Source: Meiothermus ruber DSM 1279
Lineage (GTDB): Bacteria > Deinococcota > Deinococci > Deinococcales > Thermaceae
DNA length: 64,000 bases
Direction of reading: 5' to 3'
Assembly (NCBI RefSeq): GCF_000024425.1
Contig: NC_013946.1
Coordinates: 62,001-126,000 of the forward strand
The notes under the pieces are model-generated. The model saw nothing but the letters and a program-made list of their open reading frames with translations. It searched no databases and had not been told where the DNA came from. Below, piece after piece: positions 25,023-33,388 of the stretch. A program made the translations under genes and the position numbers. The stretch's first letter is position 1. Every line of letters starts with the position of its first letter.

Positions 25023-26699
25023 TTAGGCCTTTTCTTTGTCTTTGTCCTCTTCCAAGGCAATCTGGCTTAGGAGATCGCCGAACACATCGCCAAGCTTAAC
25101 GTTGGTGTTGGAGGTAGCAACCACGCTGGGGTCGTAGTTGGTATAGGAGGCAGCCCCGCCACCCATGCCGTAGTCGTAGTCGTGGTCGCGGCCGCGCCCT
25201 TCGCGGGCCCCACCTTTGCCCTTCGAACGCTTGGGGCGCTCGCCTTCCTTGCCCTCGCGGCGGCCCTTGCGACCCTCGCCTTCCTCCCCGCCAGGGATGC
25301 TAACTGCATGGGCCGGGGGAGGTAGCAGGCGTTTGCGCGAGAGGCTGATGCGCTGCTCCACCGGGTCAATCTGGAGGATGGCCGCCTCCACCTCGTCGCC
25401 CTTCTTGAAGATCTCGGAAGGCTTCTCGACGCGCTCGTAGGCCAGCTCGGAGACGTGAATCAGGCCCTCGATGCCCGGCTCGATCTCCACAAACACCCCG
25501 AAGTCGGTGAGGCCAGTGACCTTGCCCTTGACCGGCGTACCCGGGGGGTAGCGGTCGGGCAGGCTCTTCCAGGGGTCGGGCTGGGTCTGCTTTAGGCCCA
25601 GCGAGAGCCGGCGCTCCTCCGGGTCGATGCGCAGAACCTGGGCCTCTACTTCCTGGCCCTCCTTCAGGATCTCGCCAGGGTGCTTGGGGCGCTTGGTCCA
25701 GGACAGCTCGGAGATGTGAATGAGACCCTCGAGGCCGGGTTCCACCTCCACGAAGGCCCCGAACTGGGTTAGACCGACCACCTTGCCGGTGAGCCTGGAG
25801 CCCACAGGGTATTTTTCGGAGACGGTCAGCCAGGGATCCTGGGTGAGGGCCTTCATCGAGAGGTTGACCCGTTCACGCTCGGTATCCACCGAAAGCACCT
25901 TGGCTTTGACGGTCTGGCCCTTCTGCACCACATCCCTGGGATGATTGAAGCGGCCCCAGGTAATTTCGCTGCGGTGCACCAGGCCATCCACGCCGCCCAA
26001 AGCCACAAACACGCCAAAATCGGTGACCTCAACCACCTGGCCTTCGACCACCTCGCCTTCTTTCAGGCTGGCCAGCACCTGGCTCCGGGCCGCTTTTTGC
26101 TCGGCTTCCAGCACCGTACGGCGCGACAGGATGATCCGGCCTTTTTTGCGGTTAAGCTCGATGATTTTGACCAAAAAGCTCTGGCCTACGTACTCGTCGA
26201 GATCGGGGGTGCGCTTCAGATCTACCTGGCTGGCCGGCAGGAAAGCGCGAAGGCCTTCAATGGTCGCTACCAGACCCCCTTTGACCTTTTCCTTAACCTG
26301 CACCATTACCGGCTCGCCCTGCTCGTAGAGGGCCTGGATCTTGACCCAGCTCTGATCGGCCTCGGCCCGCTTTTTGGAGAGCACCACCTGGCCGTTCTCG
26401 AGGTCGGCCCGAACCACGTAAGCAGTCACGGTGTCGCCTGGCTTGAGGAGATTCTTGAGCTCCTCTTCCGACAGGTTCTCCTCGGTGAGCTGGTTGAACG
26501 GAATAACGGCTTCGGTGCGCGCCCCGATGTCTACCATCACACCGTCGTTGGTGACGAGCACCACGGTGCCGGTGACAATCTGGCCGCGCTGGACGGTCTT
26601 CTCGAGCCTTGCCTCTGCATCTTGCAGGGCCTGCTCCATGCTAAAAGCTTGGGGTTCTTTTCCAGTTTCCACTGGAGTCTGGGTAGCTTGGTCTTCCAT
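25023..26699 (-). CDS. rpsA: 30S ribosomal protein S1
   Basis: A 558-residue protein with about six S1 (OB-fold) repeats. The most regular are marked by text like GKVTGLTDFGVFVEIEPGIEGLIH, seen in pieces such as GVFVEIEPGIEGLIH and GAFVEVEPGLEGLIH. S1 binds mRNA and helps initiation. The tail after the last repeat is Gly/Arg/Lys-rich (about residues 465-515), then acidic. The start MEDQATQTPV follows GAGAGGAAACAGG. A promoter is placed at 26838-26867. Single-gene operon. Confidence 0.96.
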   Translation of the reverse strand: MEDQATQTPVETGKEPQAFSMEQALQDAEARLEKTVQRGQIVTGTVVLVTNDGVMVDIGARTEAVIPFNQLTEENLSEEELKNLLKPGDTVTAYVVRADLENGQVVLSKKRAEADQSWVKIQALYEQGEPVMVQVKEKVKGGLVATIEGLRAFLPASQVDLKRTPDLDEYVGQSFLVKIIELNRKKGRIILSRRTVLEAEQKAARSQVLASLKEGEVVEGQVVEVTDFGVFVALGGVDGLVHRSEITWGRFNHPRDVVQKGQTVKAKVLSVDTERERVNLSMKALTQDPWLTVSEKYPVGSRLTGKVVGLTQFGAFVEVEPGLEGLIHISELSWTKRPKHPGEILKEGQEVEAQVLRIDPEERRLSLGLKQTQPDPWKSLPDRYPPGTPVKGKVTGLTDFGVFVEIEPGIEGLIHVSELAYERVEKPSEIFKKGDEVEAAILQIDPVEQRISLSRKRLLPPPAHAVSIPGGEEGEGRKGRREGKEGERPKRSKGKGGAREGRGRDHDYDYGMGGGAASYTNYDPSVVATSNTNVKLGDVFGDLLSQIALEEDKDKEKA

Positions 26700-26837
26700 T
26701 CGCCTGTTTCCTCTCTGCCTTTGCCGTTTGTCGCGCTAAAACCCCGCCCAGATTGCTCTGGGACTGGGCTGTTGATGGTCTGCGCGACGGGTTGTCTCCC
26801 CAGGGACTCTAGACCCTATGCTGAGACATACCTGTCA

Positions 26838-26867
26838 TTTATAGCATAGGCGCTCGCGTTTGTCCAA
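26838..26867 (-). promoter_or_regulatory. Probable promoter of rpsA
   Basis: On the minus strand TTGGAC and TATAAA are separated by 18 bases. This leaves a leader of about 135 bases before the S1 start, long enough for autoregulation by S1 as known in other bacteria. No other candidate of this quality is seen in the gap. Confidence 0.6.
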
Positions 26868-26964
26868 CACGACAGGGCAATTGGGGTGGCTGTAGATACC
26901 CAGTCCAGGGCGGGTTTTCTCATGCTTTGCTTTGAAGCTGCCAGATCGAGGGCCGTAAAGAGTC

Positions 26965-27672
26965 TTAAAGGCGGTGTTCCTCCGGTGCATGCCCCTCTAC
27001 CCAGTGGGAGCCGTCGGGCAGGAATTCCTTTTTCCAAACCGGAAGGATTTGTTTGACCCGCTCAATGGCATAGCGGCAGGCTTCGAAAGCCTCGGGGCGG
27101 TGGGGGGCCGAAACCACTATTAAGATGGAGCCCTCGCCGGGCAGCACCCGGCCCAGGCGGTGCCACAAGGCCACCCGGCCCAGCACCCAGCGCGCGCGCA
27201 TCTCGGCGATAATCTGCTGCATTACCTTCTCGGCCATGCCGGGGTAGGCCTCGTACTCCAGATAGCTCACCAACAGGCCTTTGTTGGGGCTACGGGTGGT
27301 GCCCAAAAAGCTAACCACCGCGCCGTAGGGGTGGTCTGAAGCCCAGTCTACCCAGGGTTGCAGGGCCAGGGCTTCGTAGGTCAGGCCAAAGCTTTCGTTT
27401 CCAGTGGCCAGGGCTGGGTCAGCGGCGGGTGTAGTGGATCCGCCCGATACCGGCGGTAAGAAAGCCAGCTCATCACCGTCCTTGAGTGGCTGGTGGGGCT
27501 GGGCGAGCTGTTCGTTGATGGCGGCCAGCCCGCCGCTGAGCCGCAGGGGATACTGGGCTTCCAGCAGGGCTTTGACATCGGCCACGGTGGAACCTTCTGG
27601 CAGCTCGAGCTGCAACCGGGCCTGTCCGGCCTGCTCGCGGAAAAGGGCAAACAACAACACCTGTACGCGCAT
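26965..27672 (-). CDS. MoaD-MoaE fusion (molybdopterin synthase)
   Basis: A 235-residue fusion. Residues 1-78 are MoaD, the ubiquitin-like sulfur carrier, ending PPVSGG. A linker of about 20 residues follows. Residues 95-235 are MoaE, with VSFLGTTRSPNKG, the LEYEAYPGMAEKVM helix, RVALWHRLGRV and WKKEFLPDGSHWVEG. Molybdopterin synthase inserts two sulfurs into precursor Z, and MoaD needs a free C-terminal Gly-Gly thiocarboxylate. In the fusion this Gly-Gly is internal, so cleavage or another route is required. Similar fusions are known in some Deinococcota and as MoaX in mycobacteria. No other moa gene is in the window. Confidence 0.9.
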   Translation of the reverse strand: MRVQVLLFALFREQAGQARLQLELPEGSTVADVKALLEAQYPLRLSGGLAAINEQLAQPHQPLKDGDELAFLPPVSGGSTTPAADPALATGNESFGLTYEALALQPWVDWASDHPYGAVVSFLGTTRSPNKGLLVSYLEYEAYPGMAEKVMQQIIAEMRARWVLGRVALWHRLGRVLPGEGSILIVVSAPHRPEAFEACRYAIERVKQILPVWKKEFLPDGSHWVEGHAPEEHRL

Positions 27673-27735
27673 ATTTATAAGAATAGTCCAGGGTTATGGC
27701 TGGGATGCATTAAGAACACCTCCAATACTGGCTGG

Positions 27736-28641
27736 TCACTTTCCCATATACACCTGGCTCATGGTAAAAGCCACCGATAAGGCCCTTTCGTAGCGCATGC
27801 GAACCGGGCCCAGAAGGGTTAGCTCGCCGATCTGGTCGTTGACTTTAATGCCGGCTTGCACCAGCGAAAGCCCTTCATTTTCGCCGACCCGAACATTCAC
27901 GCCGCCGGGCGGGGTAAAGGTGGAGTCGCTGGGGGCCTCGAACACCGCAATGGCCTGGCGCAAAAACAGAGGGTTTTGAGCCTCGGGTTCGCTGAGCAAG
28001 AGACCCATTCCCTCGCGGTACTCCTCCTGGCTGCCCTGGGCGAAGGCCCTTCCGATGGACTCGTACAGTTCCATCATGGCGGGTGTGCTGGCCTTAACTG
28101 GCTCGCTGGCTTTGTACAGGCGTTGCTCAGCCTCATTGAGCTGGGCTTCGGTGGGTGTGAAGGATAGCTCGATGCGGGCTTCGCGAACCCGCCCACCTTC
28201 CAGTACCGCCACCGCCAGAACTTTGCCAGATGTCAGGTTGGAAAGGTGCACCTGCAACAGTTTGGGTGCACGCTGGGGCCGTAGCCGCAGGGTGGCGGGG
28301 TAACCGGCTAGCTTGGAGGCTACCTGCACCAGCAGCGCCTCTCGTCTTGGGCCGGCATCCTCCAGTACCTGGGCTAGCTTTTCTAGCATGGCCTGAGGTA
28401 AGGGGTTGGGGGGTAGTTTGGAGAGCGCGTAGTGATGGAATCCGGCGCGGGTGGGTACACGACCCGCCGAAGTGTGGGGTTTGCCGATTAAGCCTTGCTG
28501 CTCGAGCTCAATCAGATCGTACCGCACGGTGGCCGGCGAAAGCGACAACTGCTGGGCCAGTACCCCCGAAGGCACGGGGGCTTGGGTCTGGATGTAGATG
28601 TCTACCAGAAGATGCAGTATGCGCCGCTGCCGCTCGGTCAT
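27736..28641 (-). CDS. hrcA: Heat-inducible transcription repressor HrcA
   Basis: A 301-residue protein. The N-terminal winged helix has QRRILHLLVDIYIQTQ, PVPSGVLAQQL and SPATVRYDLIELEQQGLI, followed by the family hinge PHTSAGRVPT. The C-terminal part is GAF-like and ends with the usual ALSVAFTMSQVYMG. HrcA binds CIRCE sites and represses chaperone genes, but no CIRCE palindrome is visible in this window and groE/dnaK are not here. The ATG at 28641 starts the family motif directly. Confidence 0.93.
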   Translation of the reverse strand: MTERQRRILHLLVDIYIQTQAPVPSGVLAQQLSLSPATVRYDLIELEQQGLIGKPHTSAGRVPTRAGFHHYALSKLPPNPLPQAMLEKLAQVLEDAGPRREALLVQVASKLAGYPATLRLRPQRAPKLLQVHLSNLTSGKVLAVAVLEGGRVREARIELSFTPTEAQLNEAEQRLYKASEPVKASTPAMMELYESIGRAFAQGSQEEYREGMGLLLSEPEAQNPLFLRQAIAVFEAPSDSTFTPPGGVNVRVGENEGLSLVQAGIKVNDQIGELTLLGPVRMRYERALSVAFTMSQVYMGK

Positions 28642-28844
28642 GTTCGAATTCTAGTTTAGAGCCAGATGGGTTGTAGGGGGTATGGTGGGTTGCATTGTAG
28701 GACAGCTTGCGGTTGCCCGGCGCGTGGGTTTGTTTGTGACAAAGTTTGTTGGACATCTGGTATTTATTGACCCCAATCAGGCAATTTATTTCATGCGAAT
28801 GTGCAAAGTGTAAATAAAAAGATTAACAATTGTCAAAAAAAGCA

Positions 28845-28874
28845 TTGACAACTTGCACAATCTGCCGGTAGCCT
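28845..28874 (+). promoter_or_regulatory. Possible promoter of amtB-glnK
   Basis: TTGACA at 28845-28850 is followed after 18 bases by TAGCCT, a weak -10. An imperfectly placed inverted pair, TTGTCAA and TTGACAA, overlaps the -35 box and could be an operator for a nitrogen regulator. The weak -10 box would suit an activated promoter. Confidence 0.4.
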
Positions 28875-28897
28875 TATGCTCAGGAGGTGAGAGGTTG

Positions 28898-30259
28898 ATG
28901 AAAAACCTTCGACTACCGTTTGGCTTGGCGGCATTGCTGGGTGGCCTGGCTTTTGCCCAAGACCCTGAGTTCAGCGCTGCCGACACCGCCTGGATGCTGG
29001 TGGCTACCGGCCTGGTTCTGCTAATGACGCCGGCGCTGGCTTTCTTTTATGGGGGGATGGTTCGCTCAAAAAACGCCCTTAACACCATGATGATGAGCTT
29101 CTCGGCGCTGGGCTTTGTGGCTGTGGCCTGGGCCTTGTTGGGCTACACCCTGGCCCTCTCCGGGGATGGCAACTTTATCGGTGACCTGCGCTACTTGTTC
29201 TTGAACAACGTGGGTATGGAGAACAAGGGGGCGATTGTTTCCATCACCATTCCCCACATGCTTTGGATGATCTTTCAGGGAACCTTTGCCATTATCACCG
29301 CGGCCCTGATCTCCGGTGCGGTGGTAGAACGGATGCGCTTCCCGGCCTTTTTGCTGTTCATCACCCTCTGGAGCCTTCTGGTTTACGCGCCCATTGCCAA
29401 ATGGGTCTGGGGGGGTGGCTTCCTGGCTGACCTGGGGGCCTGGGACTTCGCCGGCGGTACGGTGGTACACATCAACTCCGGGATTGCCGCGGTGGTAGCA
29501 GCCCTGGTGCTGGGGGCCCGCAAAGATTTTGGACGGCAGGCCGTTCTACCGCACAACGTGCCTTTTGTCTTGCTGGGGGCGGCGTTGTTGTGGTTTGGCT
29601 GGTTTGGCTTTAATGCGGGCAGCGCCTGGGCGGCCAGCGCCACGGCCGGGCTGGCCCTGACCAACACCATCCTGGCCCCCGCTGCCACCATTGTGGCCTG
29701 GTCGCTCATCGATCTGATGCGGACGGGGCGGGTGACCGCTGTGGGGCTGGCTACCGCGATTGTGGTGGGCCTGGTGGTGATTACCCCTGCGGCTGCTTTT
29801 GTCTCTCCCTTCTACGCACTGGTGATGGGAGCGATAGGGGCCTTCCCCAGCTATTTTGTGCTCTTATGGCGGGCCAGGAGTGGGATGGATGACTCGCTGG
29901 ATGTGTTTGCAGCCCATGGGGTTGGCGGAATTACGGGTGCGATCCTGACCGGGGTGTTTGCCCAGAAGTCGGTTAACGGTTTGTTTGATGGTCTGATTGC
30001 AGGTAATCCGGCCCAGGTGCTGATCCAGGCCTTTGCCGTGCTTATAGCGGTGGTATACAGCGGGGCCATTACCTTTGTGCTGCTCAAGCTGGTGGGTGCC
30101 ATTACCCCCCTCAAGGCGACTATCAAGGAAGAAGGGGTGGGTATGGATGTAAGCCAGCACGGCGAAGAGGCCTACACCAGCGGTGAAGGGGCCATCCTGG
30201 TCAAGAGCGAGACCGCTATGCCGATGGCCCGGCCTAAGCCGGCGGGTGGCACCGACTAA
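28898..30259 (+). CDS. amtB: Ammonium transporter AmtB
   Basis: A 453-residue membrane protein with an N-terminal signal-like helix and 11 spans. The family text is clear: TAWMLVATGLVLLMTPALAFFYGGMV near the start, seen in pieces as FFYGGMVRSKNALN, then FAGGTVVHINSGIAA, and later LLWFGWFGFNAGSA and DDSLDVFAAHGVGGI with the pore His. The ATG at 28898 follows AGGAGGTGAG; an upstream in-frame ATG lacks such a site. It is followed by a P-II gene 11 bases after the stop, the reverse of the common glnK-amtB order. Confidence 0.96.
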   Translation: MKNLRLPFGLAALLGGLAFAQDPEFSAADTAWMLVATGLVLLMTPALAFFYGGMVRSKNALNTMMMSFSALGFVAVAWALLGYTLALSGDGNFIGDLRYLFLNNVGMENKGAIVSITIPHMLWMIFQGTFAIITAALISGAVVERMRFPAFLLFITLWSLLVYAPIAKWVWGGGFLADLGAWDFAGGTVVHINSGIAAVVAALVLGARKDFGRQAVLPHNVPFVLLGAALLWFGWFGFNAGSAWAASATAGLALTNTILAPAATIVAWSLIDLMRTGRVTAVGLATAIVVGLVVITPAAAFVSPFYALVMGAIGAFPSYFVLLWRARSGMDDSLDVFAAHGVGGITGAILTGVFAQKSVNGLFDGLIAGNPAQVLIQAFAVLIAVVYSGAITFVLLKLVGAITPLKATIKEEGVGMDVSQHGEEAYTSGEGAILVKSETAMPMARPKPAGGTD

Positions 30260-30270
30260 AGGAGGGTGTG

Positions 30271-30621
30271 ATGAAGCTGATCGTTGCCATCATCCGGAGC
30301 GAAAAACTCAACGATGTGCTGGAGGCCCTCTTTAAGGCCGAGGTGCGGGGTTTATCAATCAGCCGCATACAGGGGCACGGCGGCGAGACCGAGCGGGTCG
30401 AGACCTACCGGGGTACTACCGTAAAGATGGAGCTTTCCGAGAAGGTGCGGCTGGAAATTGGCGTTTCGGATCATTTTGTTGAACCAACGGTGCGGGCTAT
30501 TCTGGCCGGGGCTCGCACGGGCGAGGTGGGGGACGGCAAAATTTTTGTGCTCCCGGTAGAGAAGGTTTACCGCATTCGCACTGGCGAGCAGGATACCGCT
30601 GCGGTGACGCCGGTTTCGTAG
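30271..30621 (+). CDS. glnK: Nitrogen regulatory protein P-II (GlnK/GlnB)
   Basis: A 116-residue P-II signal protein that senses 2-oxoglutarate and ATP/ADP and blocks AmtB. Visible are the N-terminal KLIVAIIRSEKLNDVLEAL, the T-loop region GETERVETYRGTTVKMEL, the B-loop ARTGEVGDGKIFVLPVEKVYRIRTGE and a short tail. The site equal to Tyr51, the uridylylation target in E. coli, is a Val here, so control is probably by ligands or another modification. The ATG at 30271 is preceded by AGGAGGGTG. Pairing with amtB supports the GlnK name. Confidence 0.93.
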   Translation: MKLIVAIIRSEKLNDVLEALFKAEVRGLSISRIQGHGGETERVETYRGTTVKMELSEKVRLEIGVSDHFVEPTVRAILAGARTGEVGDGKIFVLPVEKVYRIRTGEQDTAAVTPVS

Positions 30622-30703
30622 CTCGAGCAGCGCCGGGGCCGTCAGGACTGATCCAGTCGTGGCGGCCTGGGCTTTGCCTTTCGGTGTTACTACGGTGGAG
30701 GCT

Positions 30704-31420
30704 TCATTTTGGTCTACGGTTGATTCCTGCTTGGTACAACACCACCCCCAGCGCAACCGCCGCGTTCAGGCTCTCAGCCCCCTCAGAGAGGGGGATTCTG
30801 GCTAGTTCGTCGCAGTGTTCGGCCACCAGCCGGCGCATACCCTCGCCCTCGGAGCCGATTACAAGGGCCAAGGGGCGCTGGTAGTCGAGTTCGGCAATGG
30901 TTTTGCTAGCTTTGCCGCTGGTGCCATAGACCCAGATCCCTTGCTGTTTGAGCTGCTCGAGGTAGCGCGGAATGTTTTTGACCTGCACCAAAGGTATCTT
31001 ACTGGCTGTGCCCGCTGAAGCCTTCATTACCAGGGCAGACAGCGGCGCACTCCGGCGTTCTTCGGTCACCACCCCATGCGCCCCCAGGGCAAAAGCACTG
31101 CGGATGATGGCCCCGTAGTTGCGAGGGTCGGTGATGCCGTCCAGCACCACCAACAAGACCCGCTCGCCGCGCTCTTTGGCCAGCCGAAAAGGGGCCTCGA
31201 GGTCGGCGTAGGCAAGTTCTGTAATCTCGGCCACCAGCCCTTGGTGCTGGGTGGTGCGCACCATCTGATCGAGTTGGATGCGCGGTACTGTTTGGTACGA
31301 AGCCCCCAGTTTGTCCAGCTCTTTCAAAAGCCAGGCTTCCACACCCCTGGCTACCCAGACCTGCTCCACCCGGCCTTCGCGCAAGGCCTCCAAGACCGGA
31401 TTGCGCCCATAGATCAACAT
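30704..31420 (-). CDS. rlmB: 23S rRNA (guanosine-2'-O)-methyltransferase RlmB / SpoU family
   Basis: A 238-residue SpoU-type methyltransferase with a deep trefoil knot. It starts MLIYGRNPVLEALREG, the RNA-binding L30e-like domain. The three SpoU motifs are present: LDGITDPRNYGAIIRSAFALG, LALVIGSEGEGMRRLV, and IPLSEGAESLNAAVALGVVLY. The N-terminal domain and length favour RlmB, which modifies G2251 of 23S rRNA, over TrmH. It lies downstream of pilT but a hairpin separates them. Confidence 0.9.
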   Translation of the reverse strand: MLIYGRNPVLEALREGRVEQVWVARGVEAWLLKELDKLGASYQTVPRIQLDQMVRTTQHQGLVAEITELAYADLEAPFRLAKERGERVLLVVLDGITDPRNYGAIIRSAFALGAHGVVTEERRSAPLSALVMKASAGTASKIPLVQVKNIPRYLEQLKQQGIWVYGTSGKASKTIAELDYQRPLALVIGSEGEGMRRLVAEHCDELARIPLSEGAESLNAAVALGVVLYQAGINRRPK

Positions 31421-31468
31421 GGGAACAGTCTAAACCGACCCTGGCTGATGGCGGCCAGAAAATTAGAT

Positions 31469-31490
31469 AACCCACCACCCAGGGTGGGTT
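31469..31490 (-). terminator. Hairpin terminator after pilT
   Basis: An 8-bp stem (AACCCACC with GGTGGGTT) and 6-base loop lies about 50 bases after the pilT stop on the minus strand, followed by ATCTAATTTTC. It would limit read-through into rlmB. Confidence 0.6.
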
Positions 31491-31542
31491 GACACCGCGG
31501 CTCACTCTATTTTGCCGAAAACGAGTACGGCGGGTTTTAGTT

Positions 31543-32655
31543 TTAGTTGCTCTGCTGCACCACCGACTCGTCAATAAGAGTCTGGCGGGCTGCGTTGATC
31601 TGCAGGGCTTTGACCTTGACATACTGGGCGCTGGTGGCGTGGGCCAGGGCGGTTTCCAGGTCGATTTGGTCGCGGGCGTAGAGCTCGGCCAGGTGGTCGT
31701 CGAAGGTCTGCATTCCATCCAGTGAGGAGTCTTTGAGGGCCTCGTAGATTTCGTTGGTGCGATCGGGGTCTCGAATGAGGTCGCGAATGCGTAGGTTGCC
31801 CTTGAGGATTTCCATGGCGCACACCCGCCCCCCTTGCTTACTGGGCAGAAGGCGCTGAGAGACAATCCCCACCAGCGACTCAGCAAAGAGGATGCGGGCC
31901 ACCTCCCGTTCGTGGGGTGGAAACAGGTCGAGCACCCGGTTGACGGTGCGCACGGTATCGAGGGTGTGCAGGGTAGAGAAGACCAGGTGGCCGGTCTGGG
32001 CTGCTTCCAGGGCGGCAGCGGCGGTGGCGTGATCCCGAATCTCGCCGATCATGATGACATCAGGATCCTGGCGCATGGCTGCGACCAGCCCGTCTTTAAA
32101 GCTGGGGGCATCCTGTCCAATCTCCCGCTGCACAACAATAGACTTCTTGCTGCGGTGCAGGTACTCGATGGGATCCTCCAGGGTGACGATCATCTTGGAG
32201 TGGTGCTGGTTGATCTCATCGATGATGCGGGCCAGGGTGGTGGATTTTCCCGAGCCGGTGGGGCCGGTGACCAGCACCAAACCCTTTTCTTTGTCGCGGA
32301 AGTAGTTGATGGTGTCCTGGGGCAGTGAGACGATTTTGAGCTTGCTCTCGTCGGAGTTAACCACCCGCATCACGCAGCTTACCGAGCCGCGCTGCTTGAA
32401 CAGGTTAACCCTGAAGCGGGCCACGCCCGGCACGCCATAGGCCAGGTCTACCTGGCTGCGTTCGGCGAAGAGGGCTTTCTGCCGTTCGTTGCACATCAAG
32501 TCTACCAGCGCCTCGGTGTACTGCGGGGTAAGCGGGCTTTGGGTAATGGGGATAAGCCGACCATGCAGGCGGGCCATGATGGGCAGGCCCACGTGCAAAT
32601 GGATGTCTGAAACTCCTTTGGCAACCAGGCTGGCGAGTAGCTCAGGAAAGGTCAT
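31543..32655 (-). CDS. pilT: Type IV pilus retraction ATPase PilT
   Basis: A 370-residue hexameric ATPase that powers pilus retraction, twitching and DNA uptake. The N-terminal part has GVSDIHLHVGLPIM. Walker A GPTGSGKSTT lies at residues 131-140, the Asp box DPIEYLH follows, Walker B reads VIMIGEIRDHAT, and the His box LVFSTLHTLDT is present. The C-terminal end is about 20 residues longer than usual. An ATG at 32655 is preferred over an upstream one in a non-conserved stretch. No other pilus gene is in the window. Confidence 0.94.
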   Translation of the reverse strand: MTFPELLASLVAKGVSDIHLHVGLPIMARLHGRLIPITQSPLTPQYTEALVDLMCNERQKALFAERSQVDLAYGVPGVARFRVNLFKQRGSVSCVMRVVNSDESKLKIVSLPQDTINYFRDKEKGLVLVTGPTGSGKSTTLARIIDEINQHHSKMIVTLEDPIEYLHRSKKSIVVQREIGQDAPSFKDGLVAAMRQDPDVIMIGEIRDHATAAAALEAAQTGHLVFSTLHTLDTVRTVNRVLDLFPPHEREVARILFAESLVGIVSQRLLPSKQGGRVCAMEILKGNLRIRDLIRDPDRTNEIYEALKDSSLDGMQTFDDHLAELYARDQIDLETALAHATSAQYVKVKALQINAARQTLIDESVVQQSN

Positions 32656-32797
32656 AAGCAATTGCGATTGTAGGGGGGTTTTGCAAAACGACCCGGCCCC
32701 CTGCACACCCGGCTGTTACGTTAATTTTGTTTATTTGCGCTTGACAGGGATGGAGCAAAGATATCCGATTACAATCGCTTTTTTCTGTGTAATGGGG

Positions 32798-32828
32798 GGG
32801 CGTTACGTGACTGGGTTGGGGCGTTACG
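32798..32828 (+). promoter_or_regulatory. Two direct copies of GGGCGTTACG upstream of usp
   Basis: The 10-base word occurs at 32798-32807 and 32819-32828, 21 bases apart, which is two DNA turns, about 75-100 bases ahead of the universal stress gene. The spacing suits two molecules of an activator or a dimer on one face. No matching palindrome or known regulator site is seen. Confidence 0.35.
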
Positions 32829-32901
32829 AGCCTCGAGCGCAGGGGCTTTCGTCCTGGGTGCAGGGTATTAGACTAGGGACAGCCGAGACAGGGAGGGTGC
32901 C

Positions 32902-33336
32902 ATGTACAAAAGAATCCTAATGCCCACCGATGGTAGTAACTGCAGCCAGCAGGCCATTCGCGAAGGCCTGGAAGTAGCGAAAAACATGGGGGCCCGGGTG
33001 ACGTTTTTGTACGCCCTGGAGAACATCAGCTCGAGCTTCTGGATCAGCCCGGAGAGCGTGCCCTATGGCCTCGAGCTGCTCGAAGACCTCAAGCGGGTAG
33101 GGAACGAAGCCCTGAGCAAAGCCAGCGAACTGGCCCAGGCGGCTGGGGTGGAGGCCGAGACCAAGCTGGTGGAGGCCCGGCCGGTGGAGGCCATCTTAGA
33201 TGAGGCCAAAAACCACGACCTGGTCGTGATGGGAACCCACGGACGCAGCGGGCTGGATCGCTTCATGCTGGGCTCGGTGACCGAGGCGGTGCTGCACCGT
33301 TCGGAAAGACCGGTGTTGGTGCTGCGCTGCAAGTGA
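32902..33336 (+). CDS. Universal stress protein (UspA family)
   Basis: A 144-residue single-domain Usp. The N-terminus YKRILMPTDGSNCSQQAI has the conserved Asp of the nucleotide site. The C-terminal part has the ATP-binding motif GTHGRSGLDRFMLGSVTEAVLHRSE, seen in pieces as GTHGRSGL and GSVTEAVL, placing it in the ATP-binding UspFG group. It starts with ATG after AGGGAGGGTGCC. The role is general stress or energy sensing; partners are unknown. Confidence 0.88.
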   Translation: MYKRILMPTDGSNCSQQAIREGLEVAKNMGARVTFLYALENISSSFWISPESVPYGLELLEDLKRVGNEALSKASELAQAAGVEAETKLVEARPVEAILDEAKNHDLVVMGTHGRSGLDRFMLGSVTEAVLHRSERPVLVLRCK

Positions 33337-33388
33337 GCGCTGGGCGAGGGTGGGCCGTGGTACCAGGTGGCTGGCCTAAACTAAAGGG

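Noticed and set aside
27600-28800. CIRCE element for HrcA
   Set aside because: No TTAGCACTC-N9-GAGTGCTAA-like palindrome is visible near hrcA or elsewhere in the window.
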